A DNA stretch of 6,777 nt from Candidatus Altimarinota bacterium (GTDB taxonomy: Bacteria; Patescibacteriota; Gracilibacteria; UBA4473): NCBI GenBank assembly GCA_027028725.1, contig JALVIB010000090.1, forward strand, positions 1 to 6,777, read 5' to 3'. Positions 1 through 4,338 of the stretch are shown one piece after another. A model generated the notes under the pieces. That model had not been told where the DNA came from and searched no databases. It saw only the letters and a list, made by a program, of their open reading frames with translations. The position numbers were made by a program, and so were the translations under genes. Numbering within the stretch: position 1 is the first letter of the stretch; every line of letters starts with the position of its first letter.

Positions 1-90
1 AGTTAATAATTTAGAACAGCTCAAAAGCTAAAAAGTCGAAGAGATAAAAAGCTTTAAGTTTTTTTCTTCAAAAACAAAATAATTTTTAAA

Positions 91-124
91 TTAACCCCCT
101 GCTTCCCCCTTAGAAGGGGGACTG
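91..124. repeat. C-rich hairpin repeat, copy 1 of 3
   Basis: This 34-base unit starts TTAACCCCCTGCTTCC and ends GGGGGACTG. It recurs at 244-277 and 2105-2138. The centre CCCCCTTAGAAGGGGG can fold as a 6-7 bp stem. In all three copies a CCCGCGAA-type motif follows one or a few bases after ACTG. It is a dispersed intergenic repeat. No strong T-tract follows on either strand, so terminator activity for ftsL is possible but not shown. Confidence 0.8.
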
Positions 125-243
125 AAAATCCCGCGAAATTTTTGGTGATTAAAAGTTAATAATTTAGAATAGCTCAAAAGCTAAAAAGTCGAAGAGATAA
201 AAAGCTTTAAGTTTTTTTCTTCAAAAACAAAATAATTTTTAAA

Positions 244-277
244 TTAACCCCCTGCTTCTCCCTTGGAAGAGGGACTG
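244..277. repeat. C-rich hairpin repeat, copy 2 of 3
   Basis: This is the second copy of the 34-base unit at 91-124. Substitutions give CTCCCTTGGAAGAGGG and weaken the stem. It lies about 60 bp past the ftsL stop codon (minus strand), so it is the nearest hairpin that could end the rsmH-ftsL transcript. The motif that follows it is inverted relative to copy 1. Confidence 0.75.
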
Positions 278-339
278 TAAATTTCGCGGGATTTTGTTTT
301 AATCACCTGCACTCCACTTGGAATAAGGATAAATATGTT

Positions 340-681
340 TTACTTCATCGCGACTTGTCCTTCCATAACTTCCAGAAATTTCTGATTCTTGACTGACGGC
401 ATTTCTTGAACGATTTCGGAACTTTTTAAAGCATACAAACTGGTCGGAATTGTGGTGGATATTTCAACTTTTTCTAGCTCTTGCGTAATTGCTAAACGCT
501 TATTCTTTAGCTCTTCTAATTCAAAACCACGAGTCGCCAAAGAGCTGGATAATTTGATATAAACTCCTCCCAAAATAATTATGGAAATAATCCCAATCTT
601 CAAAATAAAGTTGAAAGTGCGCTCATTGACCACCCGCAAGGAGAGGTTTTTAGCATTGGTTTCAACAGGAGTAGTGGTCAT
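340..681 (-). CDS. ftsL: FtsL-like division protein, single TM
   Basis: This 113-residue protein has the layout of FtsL, a bitopic protein that with FtsB and FtsQ links the early divisome to FtsI/FtsW septal peptidoglycan synthesis. Residues 1-23 are a short polar cytoplasmic tail. Residues 24-43 (FILKIGIISIIILGGVYIKL) are one transmembrane helix. Residues about 50-75 are charged and heptad-like (ELEELKNKRLAITQELEKVE), as in the periplasmic coiled coil. The length fits the family. The start codon directly abuts the rsmH stop (TAA ATG on the minus strand), so translation is probably coupled. The rsmH-ftsL order is the usual dcw order and is the main support, because FtsL sequences diverge widely. 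No ftsI follows: the next 339 bases are repeats. A generic septum-initiator-like membrane protein is the alternative. Confidence 0.75.
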   Translation of the reverse strand: MTTTPVETNAKNLSLRVVNERTFNFILKIGIISIIILGGVYIKLSSSLATRGFELEELKNKRLAITQELEKVEISTTIPTSLYALKSSEIVQEMPSVKNQKFLEVMEGQVAMK

Positions 682-1635
682 TTATTTGATTTTTTCAATA
701 ATTCGTAAAGTAGCGCTGCGGCTGCGCGGATTCCGCGAAATTTCTTCCGCACTTGGTTTAATTGGTTTTTTGGTTAAAAGTCGAAAATGAGCATCCTCCA
801 CGATATCGTGCAAAGAAAACTCGGTTTCGGCAGTTTTTGGCTGAGAGGCCTGTTTGAATTTGTTTTTTACGATGCGGTCTTCAAGTGAATGGTAAGCAAT
901 AATTCCCAACCGATCACCATTTTGCATAATTCCAAAAGCATCATCAATGGTTTTTTTCAAAACATTTAATTCATCATTAACGGCAATTCGAATCGCCTGA
1001 AAAACGCGAACCAAAGTCTTTTTACGGTTTTGCGGATGAACCGATTTTTCAACAATTTCTCGCAACTCTTGAGTTGTTTTTATCGGAGAAATTTCGCCAC
1101 CGCCTTGCGGGGCGCAGCGGGATTTTACGATTTGATTGGCAATTTTTACCGCGAGTGGTTCTTCACCGTATTCCTTCAAAATTTTACTTAATTCATGAGC
1201 AGAAGCTGAGTTTATCAATTTTTCTGCTCCATTGTTTCCCGCGAAAGACATCTTTAACGGACCATCCACCGAAAAGGCAAATCCTTTCTCGGCATCATCG
1301 ACCTGATTAGAACAAAGTCCTAAATCAAGCAATATAACAAGCGGATGCTCCGGTTTGTTTTCTGCTAAAATTGAAACAAGATTAGAAAAATTCCCGCGAA
1401 AAAATCGTGTTTTGTTCTTGAATTTCTGCAATCGTTTTTTAGCAAACTCTAAATGTTGCGAATCTAAATCAGTCGCAATGTAGAGTGCAATGTTTGGAAA
1501 ATTGTTCAAAATTAACTCGGCGTGCCCGCCAAGTCCCAGAGTGCCATCAAAAATAGTTCGTGTTTCCGCAGAAACCAGTTCAGACAGCACTTCTTGGCTC
1601 AAAACTGGATCATGGAATAATTTTTTCTGGGACAT
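682..1635 (-). CDS. rsmH: 16S rRNA m4C1402 methyltransferase RsmH
   Basis: RsmH (MraW) uses S-adenosylmethionine to N4-methylate C1402 in the 16S rRNA decoding centre. From the start at 1635 it is 317 residues, normal for the family. Visible motifs are HDPVL near the N-terminus (8-12), the SAM-binding FDGTLGLGGHA (29-39), ATDLD (54-58), LDLGLCSNQVD (103-113), KGFAFSVDGPLKM (117-129), the yGEE segment with KTTQELREIV (156-195), FQAIRIAVNDEL (212-223), YHSLEDRIVK (248-257) and the C-terminal NPRSRSATLR (302-311). I chose the ATG at 1633-1635 because homology begins at MSQKKLFHDPVL. A longer ORF starts at 1707, but its start lies upstream of the promoter. Residues 174-180 (CAPQGGG) are a seven-residue insertion encoded by 21 bp that split a CCCGCGAA motif. 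Other motif copies encode FFRGNF (79-84), SFAG (130-133) and EISRN (298-302). ftsL follows with no gap. Confidence 0.96.
   Translation of the reverse strand: MSQKKLFHDPVLSQEVLSELVSAETRTIFDGTLGLGGHAELILNNFPNIALYIATDLDSQHLEFAKKRLQKFKNKTRFFRGNFSNLVSILAENKPEHPLVILLDLGLCSNQVDDAEKGFAFSVDGPLKMSFAGNNGAEKLINSASAHELSKILKEYGEEPLAVKIANQIVKSRCAPQGGGEISPIKTTQELREIVEKSVHPQNRKKTLVRVFQAIRIAVNDELNVLKKTIDDAFGIMQNGDRLGIIAYHSLEDRIVKNKFKQASQPKTAETEFSLHDIVEDAHFRLLTKKPIKPSAEEISRNPRSRSATLRIIEKIK
1096..1116. repeat. 21-bp in-frame insertion inside a motif copy in rsmH
   Basis: On the plus strand AAATTTC (1089-1095) and GCGGGATTTT (1117-1126) would form the dispersed motif if the 21 bases between them were removed. 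Those bases are GC-rich and partly self-complementary (CCGCCTTGCGGGG). On the coding strand the insertion adds CAPQGGG between KSR and EIS. At this position typical RsmH proteins run from the 'IA..Iv..R' segment to 'pI.TT.EL' with no glycine-rich insert (known family pattern). Calling it an insertion is an inference from the uninterrupted motif copies elsewhere. Confidence 0.65.
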
Positions 1636-1658
1636 TTTGTTGAACAATTTTTGATATT

Positions 1659-1691
1659 TTGTGCAAAAGTTGTGCACAAGTTCTGCAAAAA
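1659..1691 (-). promoter_or_regulatory. Three tandem 11-bp repeats in the rsmH leader
   Basis: The plus strand reads TTGTGCAAAAG, TTGTGCACAAG, TTCTGCAAAAA with no gap: three tandem 11-mers of about one helical turn each, the third being weaker. They lie between the rsmH -10 box and the rsmH ATG, where a bound protein would block transcription. MraZ, the known repressor of dcw operons, binds short direct repeats spaced about one turn apart upstream of rsmH. No mraZ is present here, so MraZ binding is only a hypothesis. The central copy also contains the palindrome TTGTGCACAA. Confidence 0.55.
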
Positions 1692-1693
1692 AA

Positions 1694-1722
1694 ATTATAG
1701 AACACAAAAATTGTTATTACAA
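1694..1722 (-). promoter_or_regulatory. rsmH-ftsL promoter
   Basis: On the minus strand TTGTAA (1722-1717), a 17-bp spacer and a perfect TATAAT (1699-1694) form a good sigma70-type promoter. The expected start is near 1687, giving a leader of about 50 nt before the ATG at 1635. The leader holds the three 11-bp repeats and no Shine-Dalgarno sequence. Confidence 0.75.
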
Positions 1723-1773
1723 GTCTTTTTTGTCTTTTTTAGTTGACTTTAACGAGGTGGTGTTTTAATTATT

Positions 1774-1790
1774 TGTTCATAGTTTGAACA
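1774..1790. promoter_or_regulatory. Short inverted repeat upstream of rsmH promoter
   Basis: TGTTCA, five bases, TGAACA forms a perfect 6-bp inverted repeat about 50 bp upstream of the rsmH -35 box. It has the shape of a dimeric repressor or activator site. I recognise no specific regulator, and a short AT-rich palindrome like this can arise by chance. Confidence 0.25.
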
Positions 1791-1803
1791 CAGAAGTTGG
1801 GCA

Positions 1804-1822
1804 AAATTTCGCGGGAAAATTT
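1804..1822. repeat. Dispersed CCCGCGAA motif, intergenic copy
   Basis: This is the copy AAATTTCGCGGGAAAATTT in the rsmH/antitoxin intergenic region. It is listed as the example for this region. All copies are enumerated in the entry at 125-6363. Confidence 0.9.
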
Positions 1823-1832
1823 ATCAATTAAT

Positions 1833-1853
1833 AGTTAATAGTTAAAAGTTAAA
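1833..1853. repeat. Tandem AGTTAAW heptamers
   Basis: Three heptamers in a row read AGTTAAT, AGTTAAA, AGTTAAA, preceded by a degenerate AATTAAT. The same word opens the 153-bp repeats at 1 and 154. It is low-complexity sequence with no evident function. Confidence 0.6.
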
Positions 1854-1865
1854 AATTTTGTAGTA

Positions 1866-1892
1866 GGGGCGATTATCAATCGCCCTTTATTT
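1866..1892 (+). terminator. Terminator-like hairpin with T-tract (dispersed repeat)
   Basis: GGGCGATT, a 3-nt loop ATC and AATCGCCC form a perfect 8-bp stem, followed by TTTATTTTTTT. The shape is that of a plus-strand intrinsic terminator. However, no plus-strand gene lies upstream: rsmH leaves in the other direction. The GGGGCGATT..AATCGCCC hairpin resembles a repeat I have seen in many bacterial genomes. It could insulate the downstream toxin-antitoxin promoter from read-through or simply be a mobile hairpin. Confidence 0.5.
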
Positions 1893-1935
1893 TTTTGATT
1901 TTTAAGCTATCTCCAAAGATTCAGCGAAGTTTTTT

Positions 1936-2004
1936 GGATAAATCCCCTTTAAGAAAGGGGGGACCTGTCTGCCGGTAGGCAGGTTTAGGGGGATTTTAAA
2001 AAAG
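1936..2004. repeat. Composite hairpin repeat cluster
   Basis: Two hairpins sit inside an outer inverted repeat. CCCCTTTAAGAAAGGGG is followed by the near-palindrome ACCTGTCTGCCGGTAGGCAGGT, with AATCCCC on the left and GGGGGATTTT on the right. The preceding TTTTTTGGATAA recurs at 2738-2750. These are intergenic repeats of a type common in CPR-like genomes. A minus-strand ORF spanning them is an artefact of the repeats. Confidence 0.7.
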
Positions 2005-2010
2005 GAAGTA

Positions 2011-2042
2011 GATTGCTTCGTCGTGTCTCCTCGCAATGACGG
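2011..2042. repeat. ATTGC..GCAAT dispersed repeat
   Basis: GATTGCTTCGTCG..CTCCTCGCAATGACGG can fold through ATTGC (2012-2016) and GCAAT (2033-2037). This sequence type (CGTCATTGCGAGGAG..CGAAGCAATC in reverse) is a widespread intergenic repeat in unrelated bacteria, from memory. A CCCGCGAA motif copy (2046-2064) follows directly. Confidence 0.7.
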
Positions 2043-2076
2043 ATTAAAAATCCCGCGAAATTTTCTAATTTTTGTC

Positions 2077-2095
2077 ATTCTGGCTTGTCCAGAAT
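2077..2095. repeat. ATTCTGG..CCAGAAT hairpin repeat
   Basis: A perfect 7-bp stem, ATTCTGG with loop CTTGT and CCAGAAT, preceded by TTTTGTC. It matches the common 'GTCATTCTGG..CCAGAATC' intergenic repeat type. It sits between two motif copies (2046-2064 and 2140-2155). Confidence 0.65.
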
Positions 2096-2104
2096 CTAAA
2101 ATAA

Positions 2105-2138
2105 TTAACCCCCTGCTTCCCCCTTGGAAGGGGGACTG
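2105..2138. repeat. C-rich hairpin repeat, copy 3 of 3
   Basis: This is the third copy of the 34-base unit also at 91-124 and 244-277. It is followed at 2140-2155 by AAATTTCGCGAAATTT, the only perfectly palindromic version of the dispersed motif here. The toxin-antitoxin promoter starts four bases further on. Confidence 0.8.
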
Positions 2139-2158
2139 TAAATTTCGCGAAATTTTTT

Positions 2159-2187
2159 TTGACACAAGTTTTAACAGGTGATACACT
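2159..2187 (+). promoter_or_regulatory. Promoter of the RelE-type toxin-antitoxin operon
   Basis: A consensus -35 TTGACA (2159-2164), 17-bp spacer and -10 TACACT (2182-2187) put the transcript start near 2194, about 22 nt before the antitoxin ATG. The imperfect inverted pair TGATA (2179-2183) and TATCA (2208-2212) overlaps the -10 and early leader. It could be the site for antitoxin autoregulation, which is usual for this class. That part is an inference. Confidence 0.75.
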
Positions 2188-2215
2188 TCTGATGCATTTT
2201 TTGTCTATATCAAAC

Positions 2216-2449
2216 ATGGCAACGACTAAATACAGAATTCCGGTTTCGCTTACGACAAAGCAAAAACAGATTTTTGAAGCGATTGGGGCGCAGCACGAAA
2301 CATCTTTAGCAAAAACGATAATGCATTTTGCTCAGTATGGTTTAGAAAACGCGGAAGACGATTATTTAGGGGAATTAGCAGATTCTTTGGATAATAAAAT
2401 TACAAGTTTTCAGGATGACGAGAGTTTTTGGCAAGAAATTCGCTCATGA
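2216..2449 (+). CDS. Antitoxin of a RelE/ParE-type pair (RHH-like)
   Basis: This 77-residue protein precedes a RelE-like toxin and overlaps it by ATGA. Residues 5-42 (a YRIPVSLT strand, then two helices ending in AQYGLE) look like a ribbon-helix-helix DNA-binding unit. The acidic tail 43-77, ending FWQEI, would wrap and neutralise the toxin, as in known RHH antitoxins. I chose the ATG at 2216 because an upstream in-frame ATG at 2159 lies in the -35 box, and another at 2192 gives a non-conserved leader right at the expected transcript start. It probably represses its own promoter. No Shine-Dalgarno is visible. The RelB/RHH assignment rests on layout and partner. Confidence 0.8.
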   Translation: MATTKYRIPVSLTTKQKQIFEAIGAQHETSLAKTIMHFAQYGLENAEDDYLGELADSLDNKITSFQDDESFWQEIRS

Positions 2450-2724
2450 AATACACTTTATTTTACGCCGATACAATTGATAAAAAATGGCTCAAAAGTC
2501 AGTCCGCAGATGTTTTAGACAGAATTCAAAAAGAAATTTCGCGGAAATTAACTACCAAACCGGAAATTTATGGAAAACCTTTGCGAAAGTCTTTGAAGGG
2601 ATATAGAAGATTGCGAATTGGGCAGTATCGAGTTTTGTTTAAAATTGTCGGGAAGAAAGTAAAAATTGTTTTTATCGGACTGAAACCGGATGTTTATGCG
2701 CAGTTTTTGAAGAAAATAAAATAA
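2446..2724 (+). CDS. RelE/ParE-superfamily toxin
   Basis: This 92-residue basic protein fits the RelE/ParE fold. Helices occupy about 9-38. The signature GKPLRKSLKGYRRLRIGQYRVLF (43-65) matches the family pattern of a 'L.g.yR.R.G.YRvlf' strand pair, and VKIVFIGLKPDVY (72-84) replaces the usual 'hR.dvY' end. RelE members cleave mRNA on the ribosome, while ParE members poison gyrase. The sequence does not settle which. I chose the ATG at 2446, overlapping the antitoxin TGA (translational coupling), over the in-frame ATG at 2428. A copy of the dispersed motif (2535-2550) encodes KEISRK (29-34). Another copy begins directly at the stop codon (2723-2744). Confidence 0.88.
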   Translation: MKYTLFYADTIDKKWLKSQSADVLDRIQKEISRKLTTKPEIYGKPLRKSLKGYRRLRIGQYRVLFKIVGKKVKIVFIGLKPDVYAQFLKKIK

Positions 2725-2788
2725 AAATCCCGCGAAATTTTTTTGGATAAGTCTCCCTGATAAGGGTGGTATTAAAAAACAACTTCTT

Positions 2789-2817
2789 CTTACTTTTTTT
2801 ATGAGAAAAAAAGTAAG
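2789..2817. terminator. Perfect 12-bp hairpin after toxin operon
   Basis: CTTACTTTTTTT, loop ATGAG and AAAAAAAGTAAG form a perfect 12-bp stem about 65 bp after the toxin stop. It is A/T-rich with no T-tract after it, so it is not a textbook intrinsic terminator, but it is the strongest hairpin downstream of the operon. Similar 'CTTACTTTTTT..AAAAAAGTAAGCAAAAAA' repeats occur between genes in other bacteria, from memory. Confidence 0.5.
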
Positions 2818-2828
2818 CAAAAAACTCA

Positions 2829-3170
2829 CCCCGTTAAGAAATTAGCAATTCTCAGGCAACTTAGTCGCTAAACTCCGCAAGGAAAAATCCCGCGAAAATT
2901 TTTGAAAATAAAGGGATTTTTCTGGTGCTCCGTTTGGACGCTCCTGTCGTTGTGAGAATTAAGGAAACTCTGATAAATAAAAATTCTATGTGATGGAGAA
3001 ATTGAACAGGCGCAAAAACAAAATTCATCTTTTTGGCTAATTCCCCCTCGAAATAACGATTTCCGTAGCCCGCTACGAAAATCAATTTCTCGAAAAAATT
3101 ATCTCAAAAATCTTAAAATTTTCTGTTTTGCGTTATTTATCAGAGTTTCCTTAACTAATTTCTTAAATGG
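2829..3170. repeat. Long imperfect palindrome interrupted by a MITE
   Basis: The left arm 2829-2891 starts CCCCGTTAAGAAATTAG, then ATTCTCA, and ends GAAAAATCCC. It pairs with a right arm at 2913-2958 continued at 3155-3170 (GGGATTTTTC .. TGTGAGAAT .. CTAATTTCTTAAATGGGG). Outer 12-mers TTAAGAAATTAG (2834-2845) and CTAATTTCTTAA (3155-3166) match perfectly, and the middle of the arms matches imperfectly. The right arm is continuous only if 2963-3150 and one TTAA are removed. The loop 2892-2912 completes a motif copy. The repaired palindrome would be about 150 bp. No gene is seen in 2725-3213. Confidence 0.8.
2963..3150. mobile_element. 188-bp MITE-like element with 18-bp inverted ends
   Basis: GGAAACTCTGATAAATAA (2963-2980) is repeated in perfect inversion at 3133-3150, and TTAA flanks both sides (2959-2962 and 3151-3154). 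The interior has no transposase ORF. It contains a hairpin around CGTAGC-CC-GCTACG (about 3064-3077). This is the structure of a non-autonomous derivative of a DDE insertion sequence. Ends beginning GGAA and a 4-bp YTAR-type target fit the IS5 group of the IS5 family, but that assignment is an inference. The same terminus appears at 6760-6777. Confidence 0.88.
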
Positions 3171-3177
3171 GGATTGA

Positions 3178-3206
3178 TTGGAATGATTTTATAAAATTTT
3201 TATAAT
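3178..3206 (+). promoter_or_regulatory. tatD promoter, probably leaderless
   Basis: TTGGAA (3178-3183), a 17-bp spacer and a perfect TATAAT (3201-3206) lie so close to the ATG at 3214 that transcription would start within a base or two of it. No Shine-Dalgarno could fit. A leaderless mRNA is the simplest reading. Confidence 0.7.
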
Positions 3207-3213
3207 CCCCCCG

Positions 3214-4242
3214 ATGAAAATAATTGATACGCATACGCACGACTATTTTTCCAGTTTTGATGATGATCGCGAAGAAATGTTTCAGCGGTCGCGAGAGGCG
3301 GGAGTTGTCGCCAAAATTCAAATCGGTTGTGATGAAGTTTCTTCTTTGGCTGCGGTGAAATTGGCTAATGAGAATGAGGATTTTTTCGCGACAATTGGCG
3401 TACACCCAAATGATGTCAAAAATATCGGCAAAGAAGTGGAATATCGCAGTAAAGGATTTGAAGACTATCAGCCGGTTGCCAAAAATATTGCGGAATTGGA
3501 AACATTTTTTGCGAATTTAATCGAACAAGATAGATCCACGCCTGCCGACCGAAGCACAAAATCCCGCGAAATTTTTGGCGGAGGTCGGAAAATAGTCGGG
3601 ATAGGGGAGTGTGGGTTTGATTTTTATCACGATAAAAAAGAGGATTTTTACGATATTCAAAAAGAAGCATTGACTATGCAATTTCGATTGGCACAAAAAT
3701 ACGATTTACCGCTAGTGATTCATACGCGCGAGGCAAATGAGGAGTTGATGGATTTTTTCGCGACAACCCCCCTAACCCCCTTGTCAGGGGGAAATGAAAG
3801 AGAAAAATTCGCGGGATTTTCTGATTTTGAAAACAAATCCCCCCACTTGTCGGTCGTAGCTTTAGCGAAGACTGAGCCCCCTTTGTCAAGGGGGAGTTCT
3901 AAGTTAAGAGGGGTAATTCACTGTTTTTCGGGGACGATGGAAATGGCAAAATTGTTTACTGAAAAGTATGGATTTTATCTCGGAATTGGGGGAATTATCA
4001 CTTACAATAAATCGACGGAATTGCGGGAAATTGTGGCAGAAATTCCCGCGAAATTTTTGATTGTAGAGACGGATGCACCATTTTTATCACCGCACCAGTG
4101 GCGTAAGAAAAATTCACGGAATGAATCAACTTCCTTGCCGGAGATTATTGCCAAAATCGCCGAAGTTAAGGGGATGGGAGAGTTAGAAATGGCGGAAATT
4201 TTAGAGAAAAATTCGCGGGATTTGTTTTTACTGAAGAAATAA
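3214..4242 (+). CDS. tatD: TatD-family metal-dependent DNase/hydrolase with repeat insertions
   Basis: TatD proteins are TIM-barrel metallohydrolases with 3'-5' exonuclease activity, linked to DNA repair and turnover. All metal ligands are visible: H7 and H9 in DTHTHD, E132 in GIGECGFDFY, H170 in VIHTRE, H236 in IHCFSG and D287 in VETDAPF. At 342 residues it is about 80 longer than usual (near 260). The excess falls between H64 and E132, and between H170 and H236. Residues 107-125 are encoded by a palindrome (3545-3588) centred on a CCCGCGAA motif. Residues about 185-234 are encoded by a repeat cluster (3766-3914). Both keep the frame, and all ligands survive, so the enzyme may work with surface loops. 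Further motif copies encode IPAKF (277-281) and KNSRD (332-336). It has its own promoter and stands alone. Confidence 0.93.
   Translation: MKIIDTHTHDYFSSFDDDREEMFQRSREAGVVAKIQIGCDEVSSLAAVKLANENEDFFATIGVHPNDVKNIGKEVEYRSKGFEDYQPVAKNIAELETFFANLIEQDRSTPADRSTKSREIFGGGRKIVGIGECGFDFYHDKKEDFYDIQKEALTMQFRLAQKYDLPLVIHTREANEELMDFFATTPLTPLSGGNEREKFAGFSDFENKSPHLSVVALAKTEPPLSRGSSKLRGVIHCFSGTMEMAKLFTEKYGFYLGIGGIITYNKSTELREIVAEIPAKFLIVETDAPFLSPHQWRKKNSRNESTSLPEIIAKIAEVKGMGELEMAEILEKNSRDLFLLKK
3545..3588. repeat. In-frame palindromic insertion 1 in tatD
   Basis: CCGACC (3545-3550) and GGTCGG (3583-3588) are inverted arms around a full motif copy AAAATCCCGCGAAATTTTT (3558-3576). It encodes roughly ADRSTKSREIFGGGR. 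Typical TatD runs directly from the helix before it to 'vGIGE.GLD'. The structure (palindrome, motif at the centre, frame kept) suggests an inserted element rather than a lineage-specific loop. Confidence 0.7.
3766..3914. repeat. In-frame repeat cluster 2 in tatD
   Basis: About 149 bp hold two hairpins of the intergenic type, CCCCCTTGTCAGGGGG (3776-3791) and CCCCCTTTGTCAAGGGGG (3877-3894), a motif copy (3803-3820) and a GTCGTAGCTTTAGCGAAGAC segment. Outer arms ACCCCCCTAA (3766-3775) and TTAAGAGGGGT (3904-3914) are roughly inverted. The translation (PLTPLSGG .. KFAGF .. EPPLSRG) reads like translated intergenic repeat. It lies between the VIHTRE and IHCFSG motifs, which in typical TatD are about 25 residues apart but here are 66. 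Confidence 0.8.
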
Positions 4243-4246
4243 GAGG

Positions 4247-4260
4247 TTCAGAGGTCTGAA
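4247..4260. other. Small hairpin after tatD
   Basis: TTCAGA-GG-TCTGAA is a 6-bp inverted repeat starting five bases after the tatD stop. The loop is too short and there is no T-tract, so terminator function is doubtful. Confidence 0.25.
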
Positions 4261-4286
4261 GAGAAAGAAAGCGATAAATAATTTGT

Positions 4287-4315
4287 TTGATTTTTTGTGT
4301 TTTTTCTGGTATAAT
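4287..4315 (+). promoter_or_regulatory. Promoter of the 530-residue gene
   Basis: TTGATT (4287-4292), a 17-bp spacer and TATAAT (4310-4315), with TGG directly before the -10 (extended -10). The start would be near 4322, leaving a leader of about 17 nt, A/T-only near the ATG and without Shine-Dalgarno. Confidence 0.72.
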
Positions 4316-4338
4316 GTCCTGATTTAATAAAAAAAATC

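Larger units (their letters stand above)
1..300. repeat. Direct repeat, two copies, 153-bp period
   Basis: Positions 1-124 and 154-277 are nearly identical: I count four substitutions in 124 bases (at 17/170, 106/259, 112/265 and 117/270). Each copy starts AGTTAATAATTTAGAA and runs through an AT-rich stretch into a C-rich/G-rich hairpin ending in GACTG. Each copy is followed by one copy of the CCCGCGAA motif, but in opposite orientation (125-143 versus 279-295). No gene is visible in 1-339. The region lies downstream of ftsL, where ftsI would be expected in a conserved dcw cluster. The first copy starts at base 1, so the array may continue to the left. Confidence 0.9.

Noticed and set aside
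1..300. CRISPR array
   Set aside because: There are two copies of about 124 bp with no short uniform spacers and no cas genes, so this is a direct duplication.
581..790. 69-residue plus-strand ORF across the ftsL/rsmH junction
   Set aside because: It is a shadow of two well-supported minus-strand genes, with no promoter or recognisable domain.
1636..1707. 24-residue N-terminal extension of RsmH
   Set aside because: The upstream start codon precedes the predicted transcript start, and family similarity begins at MSQKKLFHDPVL.
1743..1771. Plus-strand promoter with TTGACT at 1743-1748
   Set aside because: No acceptable -10 occurs at 16-18 bp, and no plus-strand gene follows before the repeats.
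1902..2186. 94-residue minus-strand ORF over the repeat cluster
   Set aside because: It is made entirely of intergenic hairpin repeats (peptides such as SPFQGGSRG and LPTGRQVPPFLKG are translated repeats), has no promoter and overlaps the toxin-antitoxin promoter.
2446..2449. Recoded UGA (as in some CPR lineages)
   Set aside because: Both antitoxin genes end in TGA in the normal ATGA overlap with a complete toxin, and no conserved protein needs UGA read-through.
2548..2829. 93-residue minus-strand ORF opposite the RelE-like toxin
   Set aside because: It lies antisense to a clear toxin gene and extends over a repeat hairpin.
2861..3085. 74-residue minus-strand ORF in the palindrome/MITE region
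   Set aside because: It crosses the MITE boundary and shows no transposase motif, so it is chance coding in repeats.
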